Below are positions 1 through 12,700 of a DNA stretch of 64,000 nucleotides, one piece after another (position 1 is the first letter of the stretch; each line of letters opens with the position of its first letter). The position numbers were made by a program, and so were the translations under genes. The stretch covers positions 1 through 64,000 of the forward strand of contig SEMN01001275.1 of the NCBI GenBank assembly GCA_005408345.1, written 5' to 3'. This stretch comes from Macquaria australasica (lineage: Eukaryota; Chordata; Actinopteri; Centrarchiformes; Percichthyidae). The notes beneath the pieces are model-generated. The model was given only the letters and a program-made list of their open reading frames with translations. It ran no database searches and had not been told where the DNA came from.

Positions 1-176
1 AAGAGGAGTAAGAAGAGGAGGAGGAGGAGGAAGAGGAGGAAGAAGAGGAAGAGGAAGAAGAGGAGGAGGAGGAGGAGGAGGAGGAAGAGGAGTAAGAAGA
101 GGAGGAGGAGGAGTAAGAAGAGGAGGAGGAGGAGGAAGAGGAGGAGTAAGAGGAGGAGGAAGAGGCGGAGTAAGAG

Positions 177-214
<38 letters not shown>

Positions 215-298
215 GGAGGAAGAGGAGTAAGAAGAGGAGGCGCAGGAGGAAGAGGAGGAGGCGCAGGAGGAAGAGGCGCAGGAGGAAGAGGAGGCCCG
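1..298. repeat. Polypurine (GGA/GAA)n tract
   Basis: About 300 bases of A and G on the plus strand, mixing GGA, GAA, AGT and later GCA triplets. On the rtn4 sense strand it is a long CT-rich run. It can adopt triplex (H-DNA) structure in principle. No coding content was seen. Confidence 0.9.
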
Positions 299-483
299 CG
301 GTCCAAATGCGGCTGCCTGGCTACATATGGTAGCAGGCGTGCTAGCATCGCCGGAGCCTGGCTAAAAATAGACCCGGGAGCCGGTTCACTGCTCGCTACG
401 TGTAATCACCAGCCCGATGCCCCTCTCGTCAACACGGTCAGCACTGTATTATGCTCCCCGGGGCGCCGTCTGACAGCAGCCAC

Positions 484-596
484 CGGCGGCCCGGACGACC
501 TCCGCAGGCGGCCCGGTCCTCACCGGAGGACCGGACGACCTCCGCAGGCGGCCCGGACCGGACGACCTCCGCAGGCGGCCCGGTCCTCCTCCGGCC
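484..596. repeat. GC-rich tandem repeat in CpG island
   Basis: The block CGGACGACCTCCGCAGG plus CGGCCCGG recurs three times (about 491-515, 532-558 and 561-586), separated by related GGACCGG/GGTCCTC pieces. It lies just inside the putative first intron after the MDAKR exon. The short open frames on both strands come from the repeat. Confidence 0.7.
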
Positions 597-737
597 CTCC
601 CCGGGCTCAATCCAGCCGCAGTCGCGGTGCTCGTGCAAACACTTCAGCAGCCATAAACGCGACATAACCGTACGCAAATGCGTTATGTAAAACGGGACCG
701 AGATGGTCGGTAAACAAGAGATTAGGACCAGACTAAC

Positions 738-753
738 CCCGCTTGGCGTCCAT
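738..753 (-). CDS. rtn4: Second candidate short-isoform first exon (MDAKR)
   Basis: In a CpG-rich island the minus strand reads TTCAAGATGGACGCCAAG, then CGG G and a GTTAGT donor at 737. The exon therefore encodes only MDAKR plus one G in phase 1, the same phase and split base as the other exons expected to join the reticulon homology domain. Mammalian RTN4-C begins with a very short MDGQKK-type leader, and fish reticulon-4 is known to make more than one short form. The exon is tiny, so the call rests on context (promoter, Kozak, donor phase) and not on the peptide. Confidence 0.5.
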
Positions 754-3700
754 CTTGAACCTCCGCTAAGCAGCAGCAGGCGGACAGAGACGGACATGCG
801 CAGCTCGGGCTCTCCGGCGGAGGGTTACTGCGCATGTCCGTTTAACTTTAAATATAACGCCAACCTTTTAGCTCCGTGACGCATATAGTGAACATTAAAG
901 CGGAAGATCGCCACACCTTTCACCAAATGTCTTAACATTTAAAACGCTGATGGCAGCGCTTTGTGTCGCAGGGCCCAGACTTCCCGATAATTTCCTTTAA
1001 ATTAACTGAAATCAGGACGTCCCTGAGAAGAACTTTGTAATTCAGGACTATATTACAGTATTTTGGTAGCTGCACAATTCATTTCTAACCCTAACTTAGA
1101 GTCAGTGCACAGCAGGGTGTCTACAGGCAGAGACTTAAGTTAACACAAGAACAATAAAACACGTTTACTTGTGTTTTAAATGGAGCCGCTCTTTCAAGAT
1201 AAACTCAACACAACTAACCCAATTAATTAATAATGACTGGGAAATCATCAAGAAACAGGAGGCCTGTAAAATAAAGCGGTACCAGTAACATCTATAGGCA
1301 CAAAATGTGTGGTTATCTGATATGAAAGTAAACAAAAGACCTATTTCCTGTGTCTACGCAGGAAGTCCAGCAGTATTTTAACTCAAACTGCGAGTGATTA
1401 AAAAAAGTCTGTACGGTTTGCATTTAATGTTGTAATTGTGGTGAATTTTTAACGTGAAATCCAAATTAAGTGTCTTGTTTACCATCGCCTTATGTTAATA
1501 CACACTACTAGTGGACTGAGATTCACATGCACAACAGATTAAGAAACTTCCTTCACTAATCTCCACACGAACTGTTTGACACTGATAAACAATGTAGGTT
1601 CATCCTTAAACATCATTAATCTGCAAATATGAAGAATGACTGTATTTAGGGCGGTGGACACAGCACTTAGTGACACTGCATAATGTTCAAAGTGCAACCG
1701 AGGCAGACGGAGGCGTGTATATATGTGAAAGGCCACCTGCTATCGTGAAGAAATGGGTTTTCTAATAAGGATTATGAGGAGGAGGGTGGAGGTGTGTTGC
1801 ATCACCCGGCTGTAAAAGGACAACCGACTCCAGAAATGCCGAGCTGAAGAGATAAAGGTTAGGAAGTCAAACAGAACGGATGAAACGGGGACTGCACATC
1901 AGAGATCCATGTAAGGAGCTACAAGCTGTCCAGGAACACCAGGTGCGTGCTGGGAGGAGAACCAGGCCTGATTGGAGGTTTTATTCACGCATTAATGAGA
2001 TGATAAGTGACCAGTACGTGCTGTAGGAGAGCAGCTGGTTTTGAACGCCTGTTCTTATAAATGCAACACCGTTTCTGCTCAGTTTGTCTTCAATCTACCT
2101 TAAACTGAAGTTTGGAGTCAATACAAACATCCTGGGGTTTCACAGGGCTTGAAGTAATCATTCAATACTTAAAATGATACTGTAGATAACTCATTAACAT
2201 TACATTGCTTGGTCCAAAGTCTTGTATTTGTGTGCTAAACAAAGCATGAGCCTTGTGTGAACCGTCAGCCTGCCTGGGAGAGACGAGGATAAATTATTCA
2301 AACAATGCGACCAACCAGCGACAAATAAATGTTGAAGCACCCGAATTTGGGGTCATGTAAACAGCATATTCCGCTTGTATATTTCGAATTAGGGCTTATT
2401 CCGAATGCAGCATCTTCAGAGTAAGACGTGTGATCTGCAGATATTCTTCAGGTTTTAGCAGCGTTCTTTGGACATGTATACAGCTGGTTCACGGCCTCTT
2501 CCTGTTTCCGGTCAGCTCTGTGCTGGAAACAAACCAACCAGCCAACAGTTTGCAGGGCTGAGGTAGAGATGCAGGCACAGAGTAGGAATAGTAGGAATAT
2601 TGTCTTTTGTCAGAATAAGGGCAAAAAATTTAATATTTTGTGCATGTTAACGTAGTCAGTGACCTCAGCCTGGAATAGGAGGAAGGTGAGTTCCTGATGG
2701 ATTACTTACTGCTTAATCTTGCAACATAAAGCCTTGTTATTTCACTACACAACCAGTCTCTTACACACACACACACACAATACTGCTTAGTCATTGTGTG
2801 ACCTCGGCCTCGTGGTGTCACACAAACCCTCCTGACAGCAGCTTCCTTCAGTGCAGCGAACACTTCACGCTCCTCACCGGCTCGATGAATAACGGCTTAA
2901 TGAACAGAGCCGAGCTCACACACACACACACACACAGGCTTCAGTGTTGAGACGAGAAGCGACAGCAGCACTGTGGCCTCAGTTGATGCAACGACAGCAG
3001 GACACAGCATGAGATAACATGCCGATAGCCTATTGTACTTTATATTACACCGTACATTACAGCAGAACAAACAGTACTTTCACATTAAAGGGATGTAGAT
3101 ATGATTTCACTGCCATCTAGTTAAAATAAGAGGGTGAGAAGTTGATTGCCATGTTCTTCGATCATAGTATTTCCTGCAACTAACTAAACAACCAAACCAC
3201 AGAGTAGACAATCTGCTTCCTATTTACACCGGCATGTGTATGCCCAGTGCACGGGAATGGTCATGTGATATGCGTTTTCAGGCGTGTAGTATGGACGGAG
3301 ATTGTTTTAAAATGAACACGTGTTGGTGTGGAGATGAAGTGACAGTTAGGAGAGATGATGAGTCATCCTCAGTTTCAGCCCTAATGACACATCAGCCACG
3401 CTTCGATCTCTGTGCTCCTGAAACACCATTCATGTTAGTTTGTCTTTACTCACACAGTGAACATGGAGTCTGTGCAGAAAGCTCTGGCCTGACTCTCCTC
3501 CAGCTCATTAGCATATCCCCGGCACACGAGCCAATCATTACACTGCCAGCTAACACCACTCTGCTCACAAACCCCCCCCCCCCCCCTTGCTGTCTACCTT
3601 TGGTCACAGTGGCTCGCTGTCCAAAGGTCCTCTCTGTAGCTACTGCAGTTGCCCAAGGACGAGACCTGCACACAGTCCGCCAAAACCTGCAATCATGCAT

Positions 3701-6700
3701 CTCTGTGTCCCGGCATGTAGGCAAGAAAATAGCCCAGGAGTCACAATCAGGTACACTGTCAACAAAAAGAAGTCTCACAGATGAATCAAGAGAGACGTGA
3801 TGAAAATGTTCACCTCTTGAACCTCCATTTTCCACTTAAACTTATATATTCAAACTCAAGACGCCATGTTTTAATGGCTGCCCCATGAAATCAATTGGAC
3901 AGATCCTACAGTCCTGAATTCAGCCCGACATTTCTGTCTCAAAGTTGTTTAAGCTCCGTTTGAATCGATGGAGCCAGCAGCAGAACAGGCAGCTAAATGT
4001 CTGACATCCATTCACATCTAGTAAGAGTTCGTCTGTTTAAGCATCACTGTCAAATATCTATTTCCTACAGTCAGCATGAAAGAAGAGCCAAAGCAATAAG
4101 AAAACAAGCTCTTTGGGACGCCGTTTTCCCCCAAAGCCCCTTCAGCAGTGAACACCTGCCAGTCTGATCACAGCAGACAAACTGTCAAACAAGCCACAGA
4201 CAGACAGAAAGGCAGAGGGAGGTATACCCTGTTCTCTCCAGTGCTTTGCGGCAGGCTCGCACTCCTTTGTGTCCACAGAGTTGTTCTCCATGCCGTCCGA
4301 TCAGCAAACACACATTCCAGACAGAGAGGGACCGAGCAGAGGCAGCAAATGTAAATGTGTGAGTAAGCGTGTGTGTGTTCGGCTGCAGGAGGTGGTGGAG
4401 GAGGAGGAAGAAGAAGAAGAAGAAGAAGAGGAGGAGGGAGGGGAGAACCCGAGCACAGCTTCCTCTGGGGGAGACGACTGCAGCGAGCGAATGAACTCCC
4501 TCCTGCAGGCGCGCTGTCAGCTGACTGTCTGCTGCCAGCGCTCTGACGCAGCAACTATAAACGTCTCCTCCTCCTCTCTGCTCACCCTTTTTGGCACGCT
4601 CCCCCATCCCTCCTCCTCCTCACCACCGCCCAATCTGATCTTCCCTTTCCCTTCCTTTTTCTCCCTCACTTTCACCCCCCTTTTCCTTCATGTTTAACCT
4701 CACCCTGCTTTCCCTTCGTCATCCCTCCTCCTCCTCCTCCTCCTCCTCATCCCTGCTTTCTCAAATCTGCTGACGAAGCAGTGAGACGGAGCCGATGAAT
4801 GATTTGTCCTTCTGTGTGAAACTGATTCAGCCAACGCTGCCTGGTACAGTAAATACAACAGCTACAGATAAAGTGCCTGTTTTTTAACTACTTTTAACAG
4901 CTGCACGCACACAGGTGTGAAAGTACTGAAATTCACCACCAAACTAAACTGCTTGGATTTTACATGAGGGCTGGGGGTCAAACCTCCATACACAAGTGTA
5001 TATATAGCCCTGAATATCAGCTGGCATTAAATATCTACTCAGTAATCTTGTTTAGGGCTGCAACGAATGATTGTTTTCATTATCGATTAATCTGACGATT
5101 ATTTTCACGCTGGATTTGTCTATAAAATGTGAAAAATGCTCGTCATAGTCTCCCAGAGCAAAAAGCTGACGGCTTCAAGTGTCTTATTTTGTCTGACCAA
5201 CAGTCCAAACCCCAAAGATATTCAGTTCACACTGATATAAAACAGAAAAGCAGCAAATCGGATTTAAATTTTTCACAATTTAACTTCTTGTACAGCCACT
5301 CGTCTTCTATTTGAGAACTGTCATTTTGTTAAATGAATAAAACTTTTGTAGAAAAAAACATGTTTCCATTTCTCAAAGTAAGGTATCATAAAACCTAAAA
5401 TCAGTTTGTATCCGTAGTGAAACTCTAAATATAGTAAATATCTTTCATGCAGCACCCAGACCAGAGGAAACTGCTGAAGCGGCTCGAAGCGTCCAGTCAC
5501 CTTCACTGGTGCCAACAAGGAGTTTAGAAACAACACCACCAACTCATGGTGGGTTTCCAGATTAGCTTACTTTCCAAATGCTGCCAAGGTTTCCAAACAT
5601 TTACATGGTAGAGCAGGAAAGCTCAGTTTGAACAAAGAAATCCATCTTAAATACAAAGAGAACTGACTAAAGCTGTTTCTGAAACAATCTGGAGTAAAAC
5701 AAATAGAAACCTAACTGAACATTGCCTGTAGTGTCTGATTAACTGGTCAGTAACAGGAAGTTAGACTGGGATCATCTGAGCGGTAATTACTGACTTCTCC
5801 CACTAGAGGGCACCTGTCTCATTTTATAAACCCCTCTACCTCCCCTCTTCTTCTCTTCCAGCAATTCAGAGGCTTCAGTCGTAACAGAAAATTTTCTTAT
5901 TTACTCCAGCTAGAAGACAGGTCTGCAAACAACAAGAAGAAGAACGAATGAAATAGAAAACAAGATTAGTTTTAAGAGATCAGAGCTCAGCACCGACATC
6001 TACATCTGAATAAATGAACACTGTTAAATGGGAGTTTCCAGGTGTCTCTCAATGAGTCATTCCCAATGATGACCTGCCAGCTCTCTTATCATGCGTTACC
6101 ATGACCTGCAGTTCAGTGGTGAAAGAGACGGTTGCATAAAAGAGAAGTACAGAGTTCGCCTCTCTGAGGACAAAGCAGCACAAAGTGACCCTTCACCCTG
6201 ATCCGAGTCTCTGAATAACTCTGCTCGCCACTGCTTTCCTGCTGATGTCATCCACTGGGGAGATGACACACACCTGAGTCATTAATCACACCATAAAACT
6301 TTACACTACCGCTACAGTTTCAAAGTCACACGTTAATGAACTTCACCGTTTTTCCCTTCCAAAATAAATGGAAAGCAGTTTGTAAATGAACTCACGTTTG
6401 TATCTTAAACGTTAAAGTTAAAGTTCAGCTGCGTGACTCGTCCCAAAAACATCAAACTGCATGTTAATGAAATCATTTGAATTTGCTAATTTCCTTAAAA
6501 ACCTGCAGCATCAGTGCAGCCGCTTCACCTCAAATGGCTGATTTACTAACAAATGAGACTGAATGAAAATGCTATTCCACTGGATGTAAAGCAGAGTCAG
6601 ACATGACCTCAGGCATGTTTTTATAACCCGGGAAGTCACCTTTAATAACAATAACTTCATTTTATTTACATGGTTGGTGGTTTAACCCACAGAGAGAGCA

Positions 6701-9700
6701 GTATGCTTTAAACCAGTGGCCTGCAGACATCTTACTGTTGGAGTCGATGGTAAAGTCTGCAGTAGTGCTAAAACAAATGGTCCATTAATATATCAATACA
6801 AAAGCAATCATTTATCAAGTAAGACTCAGTTAGCAACTTTTATACATCTTTGGGTTTAATCATTTTTAAAATGATTTAGACTTAATCTACTACGTGAAAC
6901 ATTAATGATTATGTTAATTATTGGTCGTCATTCTGAGTTCATTATGGTTCATTTTAAACTGAATCAGCTGAATGAGTTGTCTGATTAATGAACACCAAAC
7001 ATTAGTTCACTGCCTTATTTTCAATTACTGCAACGTAACCTTGCCATGTTAAGTCAAAACCATATTAACTAATACCATGTATTAATGTATGTATTAACCA
7101 TGTATTAATTAATACATAATTTACCAATTTATGTCTGCAGCTGCTTAAGGCCACAACAGACGCAGCCGAAGCCCCTTCCATTGCCAACAATTAGTCAATT
7201 AATTGAGACAATTAGTAGATTCATCAATTAGTCTGTAACTACTTTAATAGTTGCTTTAGCATTTTATTTTCGAGCACAAATGTCAGCCAAGATTTGCTGC
7301 TATTTTCTGTTTTTATATCATCGTAAACTGAATATATTTTAGTTTCCTGGTCAGACAAACAAGAAGTTTGAAGACATCACCTCTTGCTCTGCAAACTGTG
7401 ACCAAACAACTGAATCAACTAACAAAAGAAACAAAATCGGCAGAATAATCAAGAAAAATAATTTGTTAGCTGCAGCCCAGATAAGAAGCTCCAACATCAT
7501 TCTGGTATCAGTAGAAACAGTGAAGCAACAAATGAGCCGAGCTGCTCCCAGTGTGACGGGCGATCAGTGACGGAGATTTATGTTGCAGCTCTGCACCTCA
7601 AGTTGCATAATGAAGAACATTTGCTGAGTGGTTTCTGGGTTGGAGAACCCTTTGTGGGCCTGCCAGTGTCGCAATGCAGGAAGGAGGAGGAGGAAAAGGA
7701 GGAGGAGGCGGCGGCTTTAATTAACAGGAGATCCCTCCAACACACACACACAGTTACAGTGTCGGCAGCTCGGCCCAAAGAGCAAAGTCCTACTGCTCTA
7801 GTTACACAGTGGCTGTCAGCTCTGAGTGTATGCAACACTGTGCATGTGAGTGTGCATATTAACTGATCAATATCAGTTTAAATAAAACTGAGTCATCCAT
7901 TAAGATGAAGCCCAAGCGGTGTTGTCTTCAGAGAGACAGCGGAGCCTCGGGGGTGATTCATCCCTTTCTAAAAGCCCTGAAGGAGGCAGCGCTGCATCGG
8001 TCTGATAAAACATCTGACATATTACATCGCAGTTTTATTCTCACACAATAAACATGAACTACAAACGCTGGCTTTCACAGAACAGAAGCTTCTTTAGATT
8101 AAAGATTTTAATGTGCCCTGGATATTAGAGGAAGGGGTAGTAGCACCATTAAGGTTATCAAGTGGACTTTTCAATCAATTACATGAATTATCCATTATTA
8201 CACTTCATGTCCACAATAGAGGAAATACCCCTCCCAAACCTTAAATTAAAATCAACTGCAAACTAATCCTCCTCAGGGCTGCAACTGACCATTATTTTCA
8301 TGAAATATCAAAAGAAATCTTCAAATGTCTTGTTTTGTCCGACTAACAGTCCAAAACCCAAAGATATTCAGTTTGTTATGATATAAAAGCAAATCCTCAC
8401 AATGGAAAAGCTGGAACCACTTTTGCTTGATTAAGCTAGTGACAACTAATTATTTATCAAAATTGTTGTCAATTCTGTCAATCAACATTTTTTGTACTTT
8501 AACAAAAGCAGTGTGACTTTCCTGGAAAATTAATTTCCTCTCCTGTGGACAGAAGTTACAGGAGTGTTTTCTGCATCATTTTTAAATTTAACCTAAAATT
8601 TGATCTTGAACTTCTAGAAACTTTAATCTGTCATTTCTTATATCAAACCAAGTTAAAATTTGCAGGAACGTTCCAGTTTTGAAATACGTTTTGGCAAAAT
8701 AACCCGTCTAGGTAAATATTTAGAGCGGTTGGTGGAAGTTCAACACCCTCTAAAGTCATCACAGCTCGAGTTATTTGGCACAGAGTTTTTCACTAAATGA
8801 TATTCAGTATTTAGCCTCTGGTACATAAAATCTGATGCAATCATGTATTACAGGGTGTGTGAGATTGTAAAGCACATAATAAATCAGAGTGCAACTTATT
8901 CAGTCAGTAACAGGGTGTGGTTGGTAGCTCTGTGTGTATGAAGTTGTGAGTGGGTGTTGGGGTCTATAAGGTGGTGTTGGGTTTCACATCAGCATCGAGT
9001 TATTTCCAGAGTAGAGAGAAGCTAAAACCACATGGGAAGGTTATTCAATTCGACAGCAAAACGGCTCACAGGGCAAACGGAGTGTTTGTAGGTGGTTAAC
9101 GGTGGCACACAGGTTTCATTGAGAAAAATCAACGTCTGTCTGTATCCCACGATTTCTCCTTTCTGATCATGGATACTTTTTTTTCAGTGCATTTTAAAAA
9201 AAAGACAATAAAAAGGGGCTCATGTTTTCAACAGAACCGAGATAAAGATGAACATTAACATCACATTTTACTTACCGCATCTTAAAATGTTAAAGAAAAA
9301 TAAATAAAATGATCAGGTACAGGAAAATGATGTCATTCTAATGAGACAGAAATGCACAAAATGCAGCAAAAGGTCGAACCACAATGGAAAACAACCACAC
9401 TAAACCAGACTTTACAAAATGCAAGCGTTAATTTTCAAAGAAAATGCAAAAAGGGACGATGCAAGAAAGGAAAGGTGACACTAAGAAGAAAGTGATGGGA
9501 CCTAAAGTAAATACTGGCTGCTGGTTGGTTGGTTGAGAGAAAACTGAGGAGGACAAAAGAGTGAAGATGAAAATGATGCCGATGAACATGGAAGTGCCAG
9601 TGAAAACTGAGGAGGATGTGGGGGGATGGTTTCCATGCCAGAACTGGTTTAATTTACCTGCTCTTATGTTCACGTTTGGCATCTTAAACAGTTTGCCGCC

Positions 9701-12700
9701 CTCCATGCTCTTCTTAGCGACAGCCTCCTCTGGTTTGCGGACAGGGGAGTGGGTGAGTGGAGCCTGGGGTGGGGGCTGCTTAATGTCGAGCTTCTCCAGC
9801 TCTGCCTTGCTTTTCTGGGGGGAGGCCTGGGTGAGCAGGAGGTAGGAGCTGTGACTTGGAGCCTCTTCTTCAACCTCTGGGGGCAGGGCTACTTTTGTCA
9901 GAGGCGGAGCTGAAACTGGAGCCACATCTTTCTGCACAAAGCTTAGATCATCATCCATGGGGATCTCTGGGGGCTTGGAAGAGGCAAACTTGGATGTATC
10001 CAGAGCCTCAAGAAACTCATCGATAACGCCCTTGGGTGGTCGCTCAATGAACTCGAACTCCTCAGAGGAGACTTCATGCTCAGAGACCTCCTCAGCCACC
10101 TCTGGCTCCTCCAACTCCATCGTCAAGTCCTTCTTCTCCGTTTCCACCTGGAAGCTGGCGGGGTTCTTGGCCATGGCTTCCAGGACTGGAGACAGGGAGT
10201 CTGCTGTTGGCGACTCCGAATCTGAATCCTCAGCGGAGGTCTTTTTGCTCTGGAAGTTAAGCGGCTCAAACTTGTCGGCCATTTTGGGAGAATCGTGGCT
10301 AGAAAACCAATCTTTCTGCTCAATCTTGACAGGTTCTTCTTCTTTGACTTTAGTGGGGGTTGTTTCCTCGGCCTCTTTGACAAGATCGAATGCACCAAAG
10401 CTTTTGTCGTCATCAACCTTTGCTTTGTCTGCCGCTCTCACTTCCATCTCCTCCGTCATCTCCTTCAGCAGGGACACTTTAGCATCAAAGGCAAACGGGT
10501 TGTTAGCTGACAGATTGATCGGAGGGTTGGGTGACTCCATCATCCTCCGTTCAAGGATGGGACTCTGCTCGGGGCTTCCCTCTGAGGAGCCGGAGTCGAT
10601 TTTGTCAGGGTTGAGCGGAGACGACTTCAGGATGTCTGGAAGCGACGGTGGCAGAGCAGAATCCTCTTCTTCTTCTTCATCATCATCATCATCTTTCAGA
10701 CCAGAGGAGAACTGATTCACTGATTGCATGAGCGATTCAGCAGCCATCTTGCTTGTCTCAAATGTTTTCCCCTCATCTAAGAAAGATGGTGGGGTATCCT
10801 GGGATTCAGTCTGGCCATACTGGACCAGATCTGGAGTGGGACTCTCTGATATTTTTGAGGCCCTGCTGTCGGACTTGGAGTCTCCAAAATGGGAGTAGCC
10901 ACTGTCCGCCAGTGGGGAATAGCCTTCAAATGGATTATTATTCTTCTTCACTTCATACATCAGGTCATCATCTTCATCGGACTGGTTGCCATGCAGGTCT
11001 GACTCATACCTGGAAGAGCTAATGGGAGCTGTGTCCTTGGAGAAGGTATCCATGGAGACCTTGGAGTTGTCTTGAGATGCTAGGAATGGTGAACCCCAGT
11101 GCTCTGTTGGGTTAGAGGAGGCAACGTGAGACTCAGGGACCATCATCTGGGGGTTCACAGGGGAAGGGCCAGTGGAGGACCTGTCTGAGCTAACCAGCTT
11201 CTCCTCAGGTGAAAAGGAAACTCCGCTGTCTTCACACGGATTATGAGGTCCTGGGTCTTTCCCTAAACTCAGGTAAGGACCAGCTAACGGATCAAGAAGG
11301 TCTTCCTTATTCTTACTACGGCCCGGTCCAGAGTCACCCTCTTCACCCACCCAAGGCATGTCCTTGGAATGAGTAGTGGGGGGTTCAGTGGAGAAGGAGC
11401 CAAAGGGTGCAGCAGATCCCAACGTAAGGGGCTGGTTGGGACTCTCGGTCAGAGAGAGCTCCTCCAGAGAGTCGGGGGAGTGAAGAGGGGAGAGAGGAGA
11501 GATGGGAGCAGGGGAATCACCCTTCTGCCCAAGTGCTTGAGTAGAGAGGGAGGAGGGAGAATGCAATACAGCACATATCAAAAGACATACTCCATTCCTT
11601 ACAGTGCCCACCACACCTGGGGGGGAACTGTTACTAAATACATTATGAGGGAGGTTCAGAGATTAAGACCAGACAAGTGCTGCTACAAGGTTGGCTGTGG
11701 CTGGTAGACAGTTCACACACAGTTAGATGACTGACCAGTTCTGTTTATTCCAAAAAGCCGACACTTTAATGACATGAAAGTTTATTGACCGTGTTGAAGG
11801 CCACAAGCCGAAACGCATCAATCTGACAATACATTTCTTCTTAATACCACAAGTGTTGATGGAGTTTTGACCCTTTAAAAAGCTCTAAGAACGGGACTGA
11901 GAACCACACAGTTGGGTGTGGTCAAAAGTAAAACAGGCCACACCCCACAGTAACCACACCCAGCTGTGAAGTTGGGTTGACTTATCCCTTTCAACCCACA
12001 CAGGTCAGTGCAGCAATGCTTTTTCTCAATACACAATCTAATGTGAAGTTACTCGAGTTAATCTTAAAAATAAGGAAAATTCCTTTACAAGGCCTCTGAA
12101 GACCTTCAGTTAAAACCCTAGTTTAACCACATCATCTAAACTAGCGTACAGTAGGCACACCAAAATTTAGAACTATCTTTTGAGTGTTGGGAAAGACAAA
12201 TCAAGTCACACCTCAAGTAGGAAAGAAAACTAATTTAACAGGACTACAATAAACATCTGCCAAGGTGGTTGGGAGAGCAGGCTACCTTTCACAGTCAAGA
12301 TTTGGCAGCATTTGTCTGGTTCTCTGTATACCACTCTGCATGGTGGTAAAATAATTTTTTGGCCCAGGTCTGGTGCCAATAAACCATAAACCATGCCCAA
12401 TGTGTCAAACACAAACTGTTAGGTAATGCAGATAATGATTCTTCTCAAAGAACTTATTCAAAATATTATAGTATATATAAAGTATAAAAGTATAAAGTAT
12501 AATAAATTCTACAAACACCAATGTTGTTTCAAGCTTATCAATCGCTGAGGAGAATCATTATTCATCTACAATTACTTGTATAAGTTCACGTCAATCTACT
12601 CTACAGCAACAATCATGCGAGTCAAAATGCAACACAAGCAAAGTCAAACATCAAATTTAGTGTTTCAAAGATACTCCGTACAAATCCACAAGCATCCTGT

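Noticed and set aside
3234..3835. Overlapping frames of 188 and 129 codons on opposite strands
   Set aside because: No domain, no splice phase match to rtn4, crosses a 15-C run, and composition is not coding-like.
4269..4697. 142-codon plus-strand frame with a poly-Glu run
   Set aside because: Antisense of the CT-rich leader of the short rtn4 exon; the Glu run is a GAA microsatellite.
1..9657. Search for the reticulon homology-domain exons of rtn4
   Set aside because: None of the expected membrane-hairpin peptides or the C-terminal lysine retention motif was seen on the minus strand, so I do not annotate any.
9957..10715. 252-codon plus-strand frame, Ser-rich
   Set aside because: Antisense shadow of the rtn4 long exon, caused by its acidic Glu/Asp codons.
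11524..11524. Alternative acceptor (GGGCAG) for the rtn4 long exon
   Set aside because: It would start the exon in phase 0, which does not match the phase-1 ends of exons 1 and 2.
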